Positions 22,265 to 35,660 of a DNA stretch of 64,000 nucleotides are shown in pieces. The notes beneath the pieces were generated by a model that saw only the letters and a program-made list of their open reading frames with translations, searched no databases and had not been told where the DNA came from. Within the stretch, counting starts at the first letter, position 1, and each line of letters begins with the position of its first letter. The translations under genes were made by a program, and so were the position numbers. This DNA comes from Heliopora coerulea (taxonomy: Eukaryota; Cnidaria; Anthozoa; Scleralcyonacea; Helioporidae): positions 124,001 to 188,000 of the forward strand of contig JASJOG010000035.1 in the NCBI GenBank assembly GCA_030142905.1. Direction: 5' to 3'.

Positions 22265-25200
22265 TTACCAATCTATTTAAAAAATATATCACCAGTCTGT
22301 TCAAAAATCATTCTTCTGTAACATTTATTCATGCAGTGACAGATAATACCCTGATTTGACATGTCACATTCATTTCTTACTGCAGAATGTTGCCCATGGT
22401 CTCCAGCTTCACTTGTTACATTCAAATCCAGCTCCTATGGTGCCAATTTTACACTTTCTGTGCTGCCAACCAATGTCCTGTAATCCAGCTCTTCCAACCT
22501 TAGTTGGATTTCATGACTGTCATGGGAAACATTTTGTGGGATATAATAAAATATTATATTTATCAACAAAAAGTTTGATTAGTTGTGATTTACAAACATA
22601 CGTTTTCATGATTCAAGAAATCTACTGTGAATAATAGTTCCAGAAATGGATTATGTACAATGATGCTGTTATAATTGTTTAGGCATCAGATAGTGAATCT
22701 CTTCAAGGTCTTGAGGTGGTTATGAATGAATTTTTTACCACAACCAGCAATGAAAGGAAGAGAGAAATAGGTAATATATTTTGCAATGTAAACTACAGCA
22801 TAACATATAATTACTCTGAATTCCTTTAAAACAAGAAATAAAAAGTTGACCATTTGATTTTAAACATAAGACCTGTGACTCTCTAAATAGAAAATTAATA
22901 GATGTTTAGTGATTAAGGTTGGTTAACCAATGGAAGGGAATTTTAGATGGTAATTTGAGAGACGTACAAAATCAGGTTGTTTTTTAATGGGAAATATAAT
23001 TGACATACAGTTTTTGAAAGATTCATTCTTTTTATGGCTTTTATTGGAAAAGGGAAGAGGTCTTATCTGGAGTTATGGTCTTGTATACCCAGGTAATTCA
23101 ACTTGGTCATATTGGCTTCAGTAAAATAGTTCTTTGAACTTATTTTTGTTTTGCTCAATTCTTTGCAGAAAACCTGCTTCATAACTTTGGCCAACAGCTT
23201 AGTGCTTGGAGATCCTGTGCTTACTTCCTAAACCACTCCAAAAACCATTATGTCTTGATGTACTCTTTATCAGTCTTTGAGGTAGGTTTTTACAAATTGT
23301 ATTTTTTAGAATACCTAAAGGCTTAAGAACAAACACATCAAATGATTAACTATAGTCAAAAATACTGGTTGGAATACCACATAAACCACAAAACACCAAA
23401 GGTACCTCCTTCACTCTAAAAGTCAGTCTGCAAGTCACCCTTCTATTATGGGGAAATTGTGCCAAGATATTAGACAGCATGTATAAGAACACAATACAAT
23501 AATTCACACCAATAAGTAAAGGTACAGTACTTATGGTTTTCAAAGATGCTAGTTGATTAACTTTGATCCTAGCATAGCCAGACAAGGTCATTGCATGCAA
23601 GTTGTAGCAAAAAGAACCAGGTTAACATAGGGAGTGTGGAGCATTGATAGTTTTATTAAACAACAAGATGTAGAGTACTGAAAGTGGTCATTATGTAATG
23701 AAAGAATAGATATAAGACCCTGATATCTTTTTACATCTCAGTGTAATAAGTGCAGCTGCTTATGTCCCATTTGTTAACCTATTTTGTTGTAGAACAATTT
23801 ACAAAAATTATCATTTAGTACTTACAACCATAAAATTGTTGCAGGATTTGGTCAACAAGCGTTGGTCTGGTGTTGAGCAATCAGAGAAACTTGAAGTACG
23901 TAATGTTTTGTCATATTTTCTGATGTCCAACCATCAACAGCTGCCAGCATTCATTAGAAACAAGCTAGTAAAGGTTTTGGTCGACATTGGACGACAAGAC
24001 TGGCCTCATTTCTATCCTGAATTTTTTACAAATATTCTAGAGGTTAGTAAAGTAGCAAGTGTCTATTCCTAATAAGGCAAACAGGAGGAGAGAGGAATCA
24101 GCTATCACTTGAAAAGATTTAATACATATTACAGTGTAACAATACTCAGATATATCACTAGGTTATTGGGTGATTCTTACACATGTACATTGCCAATGGT
24201 TGGTACATATCCATTTGGATAAATCATGTTTTGGATGTAACTTAGAACACCTCTTTTGATCTTTTGGGTTTTTGTTTTCCCAGAGATCAAAATTTTCCAA
24301 TAAATAGTCTTTTACTGATACAGAATGCTTGTCATCCTTGCTCATGCAAGCAAAACTACTTCCAGTATGTAACCTGAATATACGGTGTAATTACCAATTG
24401 CTTCATCCAAATGTTCAATTCTCAGGAAGAACATTCAGAAAATTTCTCTGGCTTACTTTACAAACAAGATTTCAATAAGCTTTCTGGTACAGTAGTTTTA
24501 ATCAGCTGATGAAACTATGGTGGTTGGACATTGACAAGAAAAGTTTTCTTTGCAGGTCCTTCACCAGCCAGGAACGACTGGTCTTGGTCTTGTCATGGTT
24601 AGGATAACGTCAGAGGAGCTGGCCTCTTCTTCTCAGGATCTTAGTGTGCAAAGGAAGGAAGAACTTCATAAATTGTTATTACTTCAAGTGCCCGGACTCT
24701 TGTCAATGCTGGGAACATTTCTTGAAAATATTCTTGAAAAGCATAGAAGAATCGTCAGCACGGCAACGCCTCCTCCATCGCCTACTCACGGGGAATCATC
24801 TCTGAGTGTTTCTCCCCGAAGCGAAACGGAGTTAGACTTATTTTCCTTGTCGCCTCCTCATGGCAACAACAACAGACGTTCTCCTCTAATCGGACGATTG
24901 CTGAATCATACTAGCAAGACCCACAACAATCTTAATAATCCTCTCCCACCACTAGACCCTGATTCCGTAGAGCTCAGCTCGTTGGCACTTGCTTGTCTTG
25001 CACATCTTTTTAGTTGGATACCGCTGTCAAGCAGCATAACACCATCTCTCCTTGCAACAGTTTTTTGCTTTGCAGAATTCGGTTGTGACGTTCTTGCCTC
25101 CGGGTCTGGGATGATGGCTGCAGGGAGCACAAGATTAGGTAAGTTTTCTCTATCGAATCGCTCCTTCTTCGATTTTCCCCTCAGCCCATCTGACTGTTGT

Positions 25201-28200
25201 TCGTTCGTTCGTTCGTTCGTTCGTTCGTTCGTTCGTCCGTCCGTCCGTCCGTCCGTCGGTCCGTCCGTCAGTCTGTTCGTCTGCCTATTCCTCTGTCCAT
25301 AAATCTGTCCATGCGCCATCCGTTAACTAGTTTGTACGTCCGTCTGTACGTCCGTCTGTACGTCAGTCATTACGTTTGCAGATATGTCTGTCAGTCCTTC
25401 CATTCTCAGATACACCTGTCAGTCCCTCCATTCTCAAATGTGTCTGTACGTCCGTCTGTCCGTCCATCCGTCAGTCCATCCGTCCGTGGGTCCATCTGTG
25501 CTTTTACTTATTCCTTCGTTTATTCGTCGTTTTTCTCTTCATTAACTGCTATTTCCTCGTGTTTGTTTTTATTTCTAGGCGTGTTAGCAATGGATTGTGT
25601 CAATGAGATTTTATCTAAGAACTGTGTTCCTGCAGAATTCGAAGAATTTTTATTGAGACTTTTCCAACAGACGTTTCATCTCCTGCAACGAATCACCAAG
25701 GATTCGGGTTCACAGTCAGCGGGGCAAAAATTATTAGAACTGGATTACAGGTTAAACTTTTTACATAAAACAGTAGTTAAGCTGGGTTAGCTGAAGTGCG
25801 TTCTTGGTTAAGGCAGATCTCATTTTGTGTCCCCTTAATGAAATTTGAAAAAATGTGTCAGGTTCATTCAATATTCCCTACCGCTTGTAGTGATGTTGTA
25901 TGGAGTAACTCAGCTTCGTTGCAGGATTGTCGTGTGTGGTTTAACGCTGTTGACACTGTTGTCAAAATTTTGAATATTGTCATTACTCTATTTCATTGGC
26001 AAAAATCCCTGGAAGAAAAGCTGGTCGCAAAGTAAAGGAAAAACTCCTCATTATGATTTCTTTTTCTTATTGCTTCATGTCTTGTGTAGTTGAGTAACTC
26101 GTGTGTGACAAAACAAGTCCGCGGTGTTTGGATGTCACTTTCATTTACAATAACTTTTAGTTGATATTTTTCAGATATATAGAAAAGTTCACGGAATTCT
26201 TACGACTATTTGTGAGTGTTCATCTCAGGCGAGTTGAGTCGAATTCACATTTTCCTGTCATTGAATTCATGTCATTGTTGCTGAAATATACGATCAAACA
26301 GGTACGAGATCTTTGAAAGATTTTTTCCGTAAACATCAACAAACTCTTAATTTCCTGAAAATCCTTATTTACCTTCGTATTTCATGTCCTTCTCATAATA
26401 CCCTTACAGCCAGACTACGAAGTTTTTTATTCATGTCTTGACATTTGGATGATTTTTCTCGACTATCTGAGCTCTAAAGTGGTGGAAACCAAAGATAATT
26501 GCAACGTTGAAAATCATCCGTTGGTGCAAAGGTTTGTCCAAGTAACACTAAGTTTCCAATTCGTCAGTGAGAGGGAGTAAATATTGATATAATCACGTCA
26601 ATTCGGGATGTCGGATTCTGAAAATGGTACCGTAAATTCCGGAAGTAAGCCTTCGAAAACTAAGCGTCTCCAACATCCTAGTACCAAGAAATCCTTTCAG
26701 TAATAGGTCCCTAGATATATAAGGCCATGGACTTCTGTCCTGAGAAGTATGTCGGAATTTTGTAGCATGGCATCTCGCAGGATTGATGGGTATAGGTTAC
26801 TTTGAAACAGATCGTTTACAAGTCGGGTTAAAGTGAAGGGAACTAAAGCAAACAAGAACAGTGAAGTGAATTCGTGAATGATAATAAACGTGAAGTTGCA
26901 AATTGGGCTAGACGTTGGGGTTTGGAGGTGGGACTCTGAGATGAAGATGGAAGATGAAGATTGAAGGTTAGGTTCAGGGGTTAAATACGAAGTTAAAGAT
27001 GAGAGGTAAAGTTCATAGGTGAACGGCAGGGCTAGGAAATGACGTTCCGAAGTGACTAGGAGGTGATTCAAAGTAGAAGGCTAAGGACTGGAATTTGGTA
27101 TGGAACAAAACGTAGGATTAAAACTTGGATGACCATTGACAACTAGAGTGAAGTCCTAACGTTTGGATATGTTTTCAGGTACCGAGATATTTTGGTATTC
27201 TTGCTGACAGAGGTATTAAAGAAAGTTCAGTTCACGTACAATCAAACAGAATTGGAGGAGCTGGATGATGAAACATTGAATGAAGATGTAAGTATATGGC
27301 TGTAAAATAGAAGTTCACTGTGACATTGTTCGTTACGAGAATAACTCGGAATGTTCGTATTCCGTATGGACATTTCTTGAACTACAAAATCTGAGCAGTA
27401 ATTGTTTTCTCTAGTCTGAAACCGAATGGCAGCGATTTTTACGTCATTCTCAAGAGGTAGTTGCCAAAGTTTCTGAGTTGCTTCCAAGCGAAGCTTTTTC
27501 AATACTGGTAAGATCATTGCTGTAAATCTATGAGTTCATGAATTACAGCGTGCATAATTTTTGTGTAAAGGAAACTGCACCAAGTGTATGTTTGTAAGAA
27601 GCATATCTCACTCTTCGTTTAGTTTCCACTTTTCATGGAATATTCTGAGGCATTTCTCGGACTGCGAGGGGCCATGGTGAAAACAGCTGAAGGTAGGACT
27701 GTCCAGTCAGTGGCGTGCAGAGCGCCGTGTGTGCATTGTAACCCGCAAAGTTAACTTAAGAAACTGAAAATATGGCAACGAGAAACGAAAAGACCGAAAA
27801 TAATAACGCTCAACTAAATTTCAAAATTAAGCTGAGCAATTTTTGGCACAAAGTTTCAGGCCCTAATAAACTGAAGCAGAAAACGTCAGACAAGTTTGTG
27901 CAAAATTGTAAGACAACCAACAATACATGCTAGAGCTTCTGGAAATAAAGAACTATTTTGTCACAGGATTTGAGCTGAACGTCAAAGACGAGAATGAGTG
28001 TCGGCGTATTCATTGCACGTTGCGTGATCTAACCACTATGCAAAGAATTCTTGGACGACTAGCCGAGCATTTCACTGGAGAAACCCACTTTCAAAGTCGA
28101 TTTGATGACGGACTTGCTGTTGTGAAAAGGTGCTTTGTTTAGTTTCGCTACTTAAGATTTAATTTTAATTCAATCATACTTCGTTCAAATTCCATTCACC

Positions 28201-31200
28201 CATACGTCCAATTTTATCTCTTTCCCCATATCCACCTCACCTCCCACTTTTTCATCTTTCTCTAACTCTGTCCTACTCCACCTTGATCTCTTCCTCCACC
28301 TTCATCTTTCCTTCCATTTTAGCCCCACCTACACCAACTCTATTCCCACTTGCCTTACCGTCACCCTTCATCCCCACCACCACAACGATCTCCACCTACA
28401 CCTTCGTCTACCTCTCCAGCTCAACGTTCGGCTACAGAACCACAGTATCATAAATCTCTATCGCCATGTCTGTCTACGAGTGTACCTCCATCCCCACTTC
28501 TCTCTCTACCTTTTTTTCCACCTACATCTGTTTCTGCATCACCTCGTACACCCGCATTTCTTTCTCCATCTTCATCTCCACTTTCATGTCCATGAACGTT
28601 AGATTGTAGTATAATATACCTACACTCTGAAGATGACTTAATGTCGAAAACGTTTGGTTTTTAACTTTTTTTTATAAAACTTTTTAGCCTGTGTAGTTAT
28701 ACAAATCATTCCATTGTATAACTTTTCACGTACATGGTATACTGTCTTCAAAACGGTTTATTATTTCGTCTTTACTGAATAAAAGTTACGTGGGCTTATT
28801 TTGTTCATATACAATGAATGTTTAAACTTTATTATTTTCGAACATTTGACTTTGATACTTTTTACTTACAGACTCTGTGAGCTGGCACTTCACAACTCGC
28901 AAATGAGGATTTATAACATCAAAACCCAAGTTCCCAGTGTGCTATCTACAGACTTCAGAGAAGTGTAAGCTTACAGCTGCTACTTCGTTTTTCCCCTTAT
29001 GAGTTTTCTCGTTATTGCTACTGCAGAGTTAATAAATGTTTTCAAACAGCTATATCGTAGGAATTGATAAAACGAAAGGAAAGTGGTAGTAAAGTTTGAA
29101 GGTAGATGATAATGGCGATGAAAGGTTTTGCCTGTTAATGCCAATATTATTTTTAATACGCTGATACATTTTCAACTCTAGTCTGCCTGAATGCGTTGTG
29201 TTTGTTCATCTTAAATCCACTCTTAAATTTCATCTTTCCCCGCCCAGGACTTACTCTGATATTTTGCTGCAGCTAACACCAGACAACTTTACTCGTGAAG
29301 GAAAGACCTCTCGCTGGGAAAGGATAAACTTTACTTGCATGCTATTTTGTTGTGCTGTTACTCATGCTTGTGCAATATTTGTGGTTTACACAGAACTGCA
29401 GGAACACTGGCATCCCTTCAAGTCTACTGTTACTGGCTGTCTCAACTCCATCTTCACTCTCAAATTCACAAACAGTATGAGAACGAATTTGTTACCATCG
29501 TGTCAAGTTGTATCGACGCGGTGATCTTATTACTGATCGAAGAGGTAACTTCCGCTCATGTGATGAAGCATAAAAAATTAAAGGAAGGGCTACATATTAA
29601 AAATTAAATGTCGAGGGGTGCCGAGCAAGAACAAGAGGCCCTGAAACGTTCATACTCTTGCTAAAATCTTTAAGATAGTAACAAAGAGCATCGGGGGTCT
29701 TGGGCAGTGAAACTATTTGAGAAAATTTAGAAATTCCTAAGTGCTGAAATGCTAATTATTTTGTTTACAACTGAAAGTAAGAGACGTATTGAAGTAATTT
29801 CGGGACAGTCAGGTGAAAGATAAAGTTATAAATGCTACTATGAGTGACTGATATCATGCTGGCGTAGACAAACCTTCCTAGGCTGCGGAGTGTGCCTAAA
29901 TGTGATTGGAGCCAGCAACGGTCTGTTTACTGGCCGAACGTCTAATAATTGAGTTGCTGTGAAAAGCTTGGGTGTATAATGGAGGAAGATGGTAATCACG
30001 CTTCGAAATTCGTTGGTGTCAGGTTCGTTTGGTGTTTCTGGCAATCTTATCGAGATTTTTAAAATCTCTTTTAGGTTCCCGAGCGAGTGTTGCTGCCAGC
30101 ATCGCATTTTATGGTTTCTTTAACGACCAGTGTTCGACCGTCATTCTTTGTTGCGTTGGAAAACGTTCAGAAGTTGTATCACGAAGTGATCGCGGGAAAG
30201 CTTCGAAGAACTTCCGTAGAGGTAAAAAAGAAAAAAAGATGCAGCAAAGAACTTTCTGAAGGTCATGTGGGGGGTTAAGCTTCAATAGTTTGGCGTTATA
30301 AGAGGGGAGAGCTTGTAATTGAACTGGAAAGGTTCCCTTTGCTTCCTTTGTTGTATTTTAAGCTAGTTGTCTTACTACAGCAGTGTTTAGAAATGAAGCG
30401 CGTTGAACCAGAGGTATGGTTCGAGGACTTGAGTAGTCATATACTGTGCGTAACGTTTCTGTGGAAATACTAATGCAGTTCTGAACTCGAATTTTTTCAT
30501 TATTGTTTTGTTTTAGATCGAGACGTTAATCTACAGGGCATTATCGAACGCCCTAGTCTTACCTTGGCCAAACCAACCTGATAACAAACAAGTAATATTT
30601 TAAAGTAGGATCTTGTTTAGTTGCGATGCTAAAGGAAAATCTTGAACGCAATCATCGGAGTCATTTTAACCATTCTGTTAGTAGTTTTATCGATTCTTAC
30701 TACTTTATCAATTTCTTTTCCAGGAATGGCCATCCCGCAGCAGTAACCACGATAATTTGGTGAAAGCTTTAACCATTCACTACCAGCGAATGGCGGAGCA
30801 CACAAATGTGCCCGATAGCAAACGTTTTCATGTCGAAGGTACTAAATTGTCTTTTCGGATGTCAAACAAACCCTGCCAATCTCTTCTGCCCAACCTGCTC
30901 CTTGACACCCAGCCCCACTTCATTGTTCCTGTCTTCCTCCACCCTTTTTTTCATTGCCTTCATAATTTCCTCATCGCATTTCACTCTTGTCCTATTGTAT
31001 CCTATCCCCTCCCATCCCATGACACCTAATTCCATCCTGTCCTGCTCCAGCATTCCCTCTCCTTCCCTTTACCTCCCATGCGAATTCGTACCTCCACATG
31101 AGCCAAATCAACCCTAAATTCAGTCGAGAAATTCTTTTTAACTTTGGAATTGTGTATCCAAAATTTTTTTCCAAAATTCTATTTTTTCTTCTAAACTAGA

Positions 31201-34192
31201 AAAGTTTATTTTGATTCTCACCTATTTAATCATCTCTTAAATCTTTAGCTAAAAGTTTTATCAGGCGAACCTTAACCATCCTAAAGGATTTAGTGCAAGC
31301 TGTGGCGAGTGAGGCAACCAAGTCCAAGACAATCGTCTACAAATCAGTTCAAGAATCCTTGCATACGACGCTCACTTTGTTCCCCATATACATTCATGAA
31401 CCTGGTGAGGGAAGTTTATTTCAAAAAGATTAACAAAACTGACGAGTTTTAATGTTATAAACGTAACACCGTGGCATATTTGACCATTAAGGTGGGGAAA
31501 GAGCAAATGCGAGAGCGTTAATTTTACGATGTAAAATGAGGGAAAGTGTTGCCTTTGAAATAACATTGACAAGTGAACTTTGTCGTGGTCAACGGCGTTA
31601 ATCGATAAAGTATAACCCGTTAACAAAACACATTTCAATTCCAATGATGTGGACATCCTTCAGGGGATAACCCAAAGTACTATGGTGCCCTTTTTTGTTG
31701 CAGATGTCATCGATTCCATCCTTGGTTTCTTGTTGGCTGTTTTTGATTCGTTACGAGTGCAACTTGGGGTGGCGTACACGGAGCAAATCATTCACAGGCT
31801 TCTGGGAATGTTTCCCCAAGAACAACTGAAAGAGACGATTTTACACGAAACATCAGCTGGATCGCGAGTCCTTGAAAAATTTCTCCGAATTCTGAAACTT
31901 TTGACACAACAACCTGGGTCGTCGTTTAAAACTTTGCTTCCCAATATTATCAACTTCTGCCTTGATCAAATCTACCCACTCATCGCAGAGGTGAGTTTTT
32001 TACACGTAATATATGAGCACGCACCCCGTCTCCTTTCTGAATAAACAAACTAGTACAGACTGTTTCCTCAGTAACACGAATATCGAATTTAGGCGCCCCA
32101 ACGTACTGTCTACACGTCGCGTTCGAATCCGTGAAATACTGCAATTTCCTGTGATTTTACGTATACCATTCATAGACGTAGACATAGACATAAACAGACA
32201 TAGAGAGATATAGACATAGACGTAGACGTAGACATAGACACAGACAGACAGACGTAAACATAGACATAGATGTAGACATAGGTATAGACGTAGACAGACG
32301 TAGACCTCACAAAGACACACACGTAGACATAGACACACACGTAAACATAGACATAGATGTGGACATAGACATTAACAGGCACATGGAAAGATTAGGAAGG
32401 TAAGGGAGTAGGTAGGTATGTCAGTACGTAGGTGTATGAATGTACCTGAGAGGATTCTTTGCTTAAAAACAAAATTATTCCCAGTTTAATGGAGCATAAT
32501 ATAATCTCGTGGAACTTTTTTTTTTATAAAAATATGCTCCCCGAACGAGTAGTATTACGAGAGACGTAAAAATGGTCAATAGGTCAGTCGGTGGGGGTAG
32601 GTAGGGGTAGGTATTGAGGAATGTGTACCTACGTTAATGAAGAATCTAATGGCAGCCCCGTCTTTCATTTCTATAGCGAGCTGCTCCGGATATTAAAACG
32701 GAGTTCTTCGAGTTACTGCATCAAATTTTACTGAACAACTGGAGATACTTCTTCCGGTCAAATATTAAATTGCGAGGGAGTATGGGAGAAGATGGGACAT
32801 GCCAACAGAACCAAGGGCAGTTCGTGAAAATGATGGAGGTAATGTTAATTACACAGTGATTTCTTCCGATACGGTTCCGTTCCATGTGCGATAATTAATG
32901 GCAGTCACTTCTCTGCCTTAAACATCTTTCAGGCCTTTGGACAAACTTTCACTCAAACGGATATAACAGTATTCAAGCAAAATCTCGAGAACCTAGAAAA
33001 TTTGAACTCAAAATGCAAACTTTACCAAAAGGTAAGATCAAGATGGACGGTGTGTAAAGGCTCCTTCACCCTGTAAATAAAAGTTTCCAAACACGAGTTG
33101 GTAAATCCAAGCTTATGTGTCAACGTTGCCAACGAAAATTACCAACTGTTGTTGCACCTTTAGAGATTTCGCAGTCCAAGCAAGTCATTCTTGTCAAAAT
33201 TTGCCCTCGCCTTGCCGGAGTGTGGGCGCTGTCAATTCTAGATAAAATACATTATTTGTTTCTTTTTAGCCGATATTTATCGATGGAATGCTATTTCATT
33301 TCCTAAACGTCCTTCTTCAAGTGTTAGTTTGCCGTTCTCACGACCTTTTACAAGAGGAGATTGCCATCGCGTTATACAACATGGCTTCTACGGACTTTGA
33401 AAAATTCTATCTCAGATTTTTACCGGAGTTCCTAACGGCTTGTGATGGAATAAGTGCTGGGCAGAAAGCTGAGCTATCGAAGACATTTAAAATGGACAAG
33501 GTACGGAGTAAGCGGTTGGACGATGGACATATAGAAAGTTAATTAGAGGCACTTTTGTGAGGTTCAGGGTTGTGAGGCCCAACAATAGACGATACGATAC
33601 CATACAATACGACGAGATACGACACGATGCGACTTGATACGGTATGGTACGAAATGCTACGGAACTGTACGATGCAACAAATACCATGTAATACGACGCG
33701 ATATTGTACGTTACGACACATTACGACGCGACACGGCAGGCTAGGATAAGCTATGATGAGATACCGAAATGTTAGGTATGATACGATGTGACAAAATATG
33801 GTACAGTACGACAGAATACGGAAAGATACGACACTACGAGTATGATACGGTACAGCGCGATATGAAACGACATCGCACTATGCGACAAAAAAGCAGATAT
33901 TATTCAAATGTATTTGACCTAACACAATTCTATCAGCATAGAACAGCAAAAAGTAGTATAATGTAATGCGGTATGAAATCATATAACACCTGGCGCAGCG
34001 TATAAAAATACAACGAACTGTATATCAACTTCGTAAACAATATTCCAGTCGCTTTTCCGTGAGTTGTTTGCGCTTTTTGTATTATTTTAGGATCTACCGT
34101 CATTCACCCGAGGAGTTCATCGCTTTGTCAGTGACGTGCGGTACTACAGACTGTACAACAGTAGCCTGCCATCGGGAACAGTAAAGTTCTGA
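21395..34192 (+). CDS. XPO6: Exportin-6, 23 exons
   Basis: Exons: 21395-21397 (inferred), 22683-22770, 23169-23281, 23845-24042, 24556-25138, 25579-25750, 26175-26301, 26410-26531, 27179-27287, 27415-27507, 27623-27692, 27967-28129, 28872-28964, 29394-29544, 30075-30221, 30517-30591, 30724-30838, 31249-31404, 31704-31990, 32677-32838, 32933-33031, 33270-33500, 34091-34192. They sum to 3459 nt, 1152 aa (human 1125), with all phases continuous and GT-AG introns. It is a karyopherin-beta that exports profilin-actin from the nucleus with RanGTP. Landmarks: D-I-G-R-Q-D-W-P, A-T-P-P-P-S-P-T linker, H-L-F-S-W-I-P-L-S, E-E-L-D-D-E-T-L, H-D-L-L-Q-E-E-I near the end. The start exon is inferred as a lone ATG followed by donor GTTAGT, because exon 2 opens at the second codon of the family (A-S-). 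Confidence 0.95.
22201..22262. repeat. (TA)n microsatellite in XPO6 intron 1
   Basis: Almost uninterrupted TA dinucleotides for about 60 bp. Confidence 0.9.
25199..25500. repeat. TTCG/TCCG tetranucleotide repeat in XPO6 intron 5
   Basis: A perfect (GTTC)n run passes into (GTCC)n and then degenerate GTCTGTCC units. It starts about 60 bp after the exon 5 donor and causes three overlapping Arg/Ser/Val open frames that are not genes. Confidence 0.9.
28194..28605. repeat. Pyrimidine-rich low-complexity tract in XPO6 intron 12
   Basis: C/T-dominated DNA built from CCACCTTCATC- and TCTCC-like units, immediately followed by a hammerhead-like motif at 28613-28646. The 81-codon Pro/Ser frame inside it is a composition artefact. 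Confidence 0.7.
32172..32395. repeat. (GTAGACATAGACA)n repeat in XPO6 intron 19
   Basis: About 220 bp of hexamer-based GTAGAC/ATAGAC/ACAGAC units between exons 19 and 20. Confidence 0.9.
33575..33880. repeat. Degenerate GATAC/ATACG pentamer satellite in XPO6 intron 22
   Basis: About 300 bp of units such as GATACGATAC, GACACGATGC and ATACGACG, all variants of a TACGA pentamer. It lies in the intron before the last XPO6 exon. Confidence 0.85.
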
Positions 34193-35638
34193 AATCTCTA
34201 AAACATTTTCGTAAGCCTGACGTGTTGGATAGATTTTTGCTTGCAACTGTTCTAGGGAAAATCTTATGGTATTCTTAGAATGTATCTTTCTTTCACACAT
34301 ATTACATCAGCTAGATGTGGCAACTTAGACATTCCTGGAACTCAAATTGACTAAAGAAACCAAATGTTGGAATTGTAAGTTAGCTAGCACGTGGAGTTTT
34401 ATTTGTTTCCAAGGGAAGGTTTTTACATAGTGCAGTTGCAGGCAAATATCATCGTTATTTATGGCACGTTTACCCGCGGAAATTAATGTGATCTACACCG
34501 AGACTCGATTCATTCTCGGTGATTTGCATTGATTCGTGCAGTGGTAAACTCTCAATTTTCCCTCCAACATGGCCCGACGTCGATAGTCTACTATTTGGCT
34601 AATGACTCTGAACATCGTTGATAACAAATTGATTTAAATTACCGCGATTAATGCAAACTTTTGACATGCCACCCAGGTTAATTTTAGTATGTATATAAAA
34701 TAAGTGTACATTAACTAGGCACCATTTGTGAGGCAGACATGCCGTGATTATGTAACATAGAAGGTTCTCGAGAAAGACATGCAGTGAAAACAATCCATAT
34801 AACAACATCCGTTTCATTTAAACCTGCCCATGAGCCGTTTTCGCGCACCTACATTCAACATTGGTCTGCCAGTCAGACTGACTAGTATTTGAACTTGCTG
34901 TATATGCTAAGATTTAACTTCCCCACTCAACTTTTGGCGTAAAGTTTTTCCTTAGCACTTTGTCTCTCGATATAACAGGCTTCATTTTCATCTCCTAGTC
35001 CACAGACAAGTTACATAATTTTAGCCACCATAAAATATTATGTTACGTACGCCTTTTGAATATTATTTGGAGAAGGCAATGGAACGGAACTGAATCGAAT
35101 TCATAGGAATAAAATCGAGGTTCTTCGTGTACAATGATGAAACATGGTGTTTACATAATTAGTTCGTTTCGTTTGCAATTGCTAGCTAAATGTAGCTTCG
35201 GTGGAAATTTGTAATATAAATATTGACTCTGACGGGAAGAGAGCTGTACGAAAAAGCTATTTTCATATTGTCTTAAGACTTTTTTATCGAAACGTCCTGG
35301 CACTTTATTTAAAAAATAACATTTAACCCAAAGTATTAAGTTTAGTTAAAAGTAATTTAGATTAAATTATTTAACAACAATGGTATACCATTATCGTGTT
35401 GTATTTATTTCCGTGTAGCATTCCTGGTTCTTATTCCCCGATTTGTTGAACACACTTCAGAAATAATCTCTCTCAACTCATTGATCTGTTGAAATAGTAA
35501 GATCCCAAAAACCGTGGGATGTGGTAGAAGGTTTGTTCTTTTTTTTGTTTGTTTTTTTTTTTTTTTGATCAACAAACGTTTAGAGTCGGCGTTTAAGACT
35601 TGCATTTTCAAAGTAAATGGTTTAAACCTGGGAGAATC
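34193..35638. other. XPO6 3' flank, no gene recognised
   Basis: Contains the XPO6 3' UTR and about 1 kb of AT-rich DNA with only short frames. A small GC-containing hairpin (CACCGAGA ... TCTCGGTG) lies at about 34496-34521. A T-rich run at 35539-35568 precedes the Penelope element. Confidence 0.5.
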
Positions 35639-35660
35639 GTGACATGTTTGAGGAAGTTGA

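Noticed and set aside
22356..22634. 92-codon plus-strand frame before XPO6 exon 2
   Set aside because: No similarity to the XPO6 N-terminus; it lies in intron 1 once exon 2 is placed at 22683.
32172..32395. CRISPR-like regular repeat
   Set aside because: Units are short hexamers without unique spacers; it is a simple repeat in an intron.
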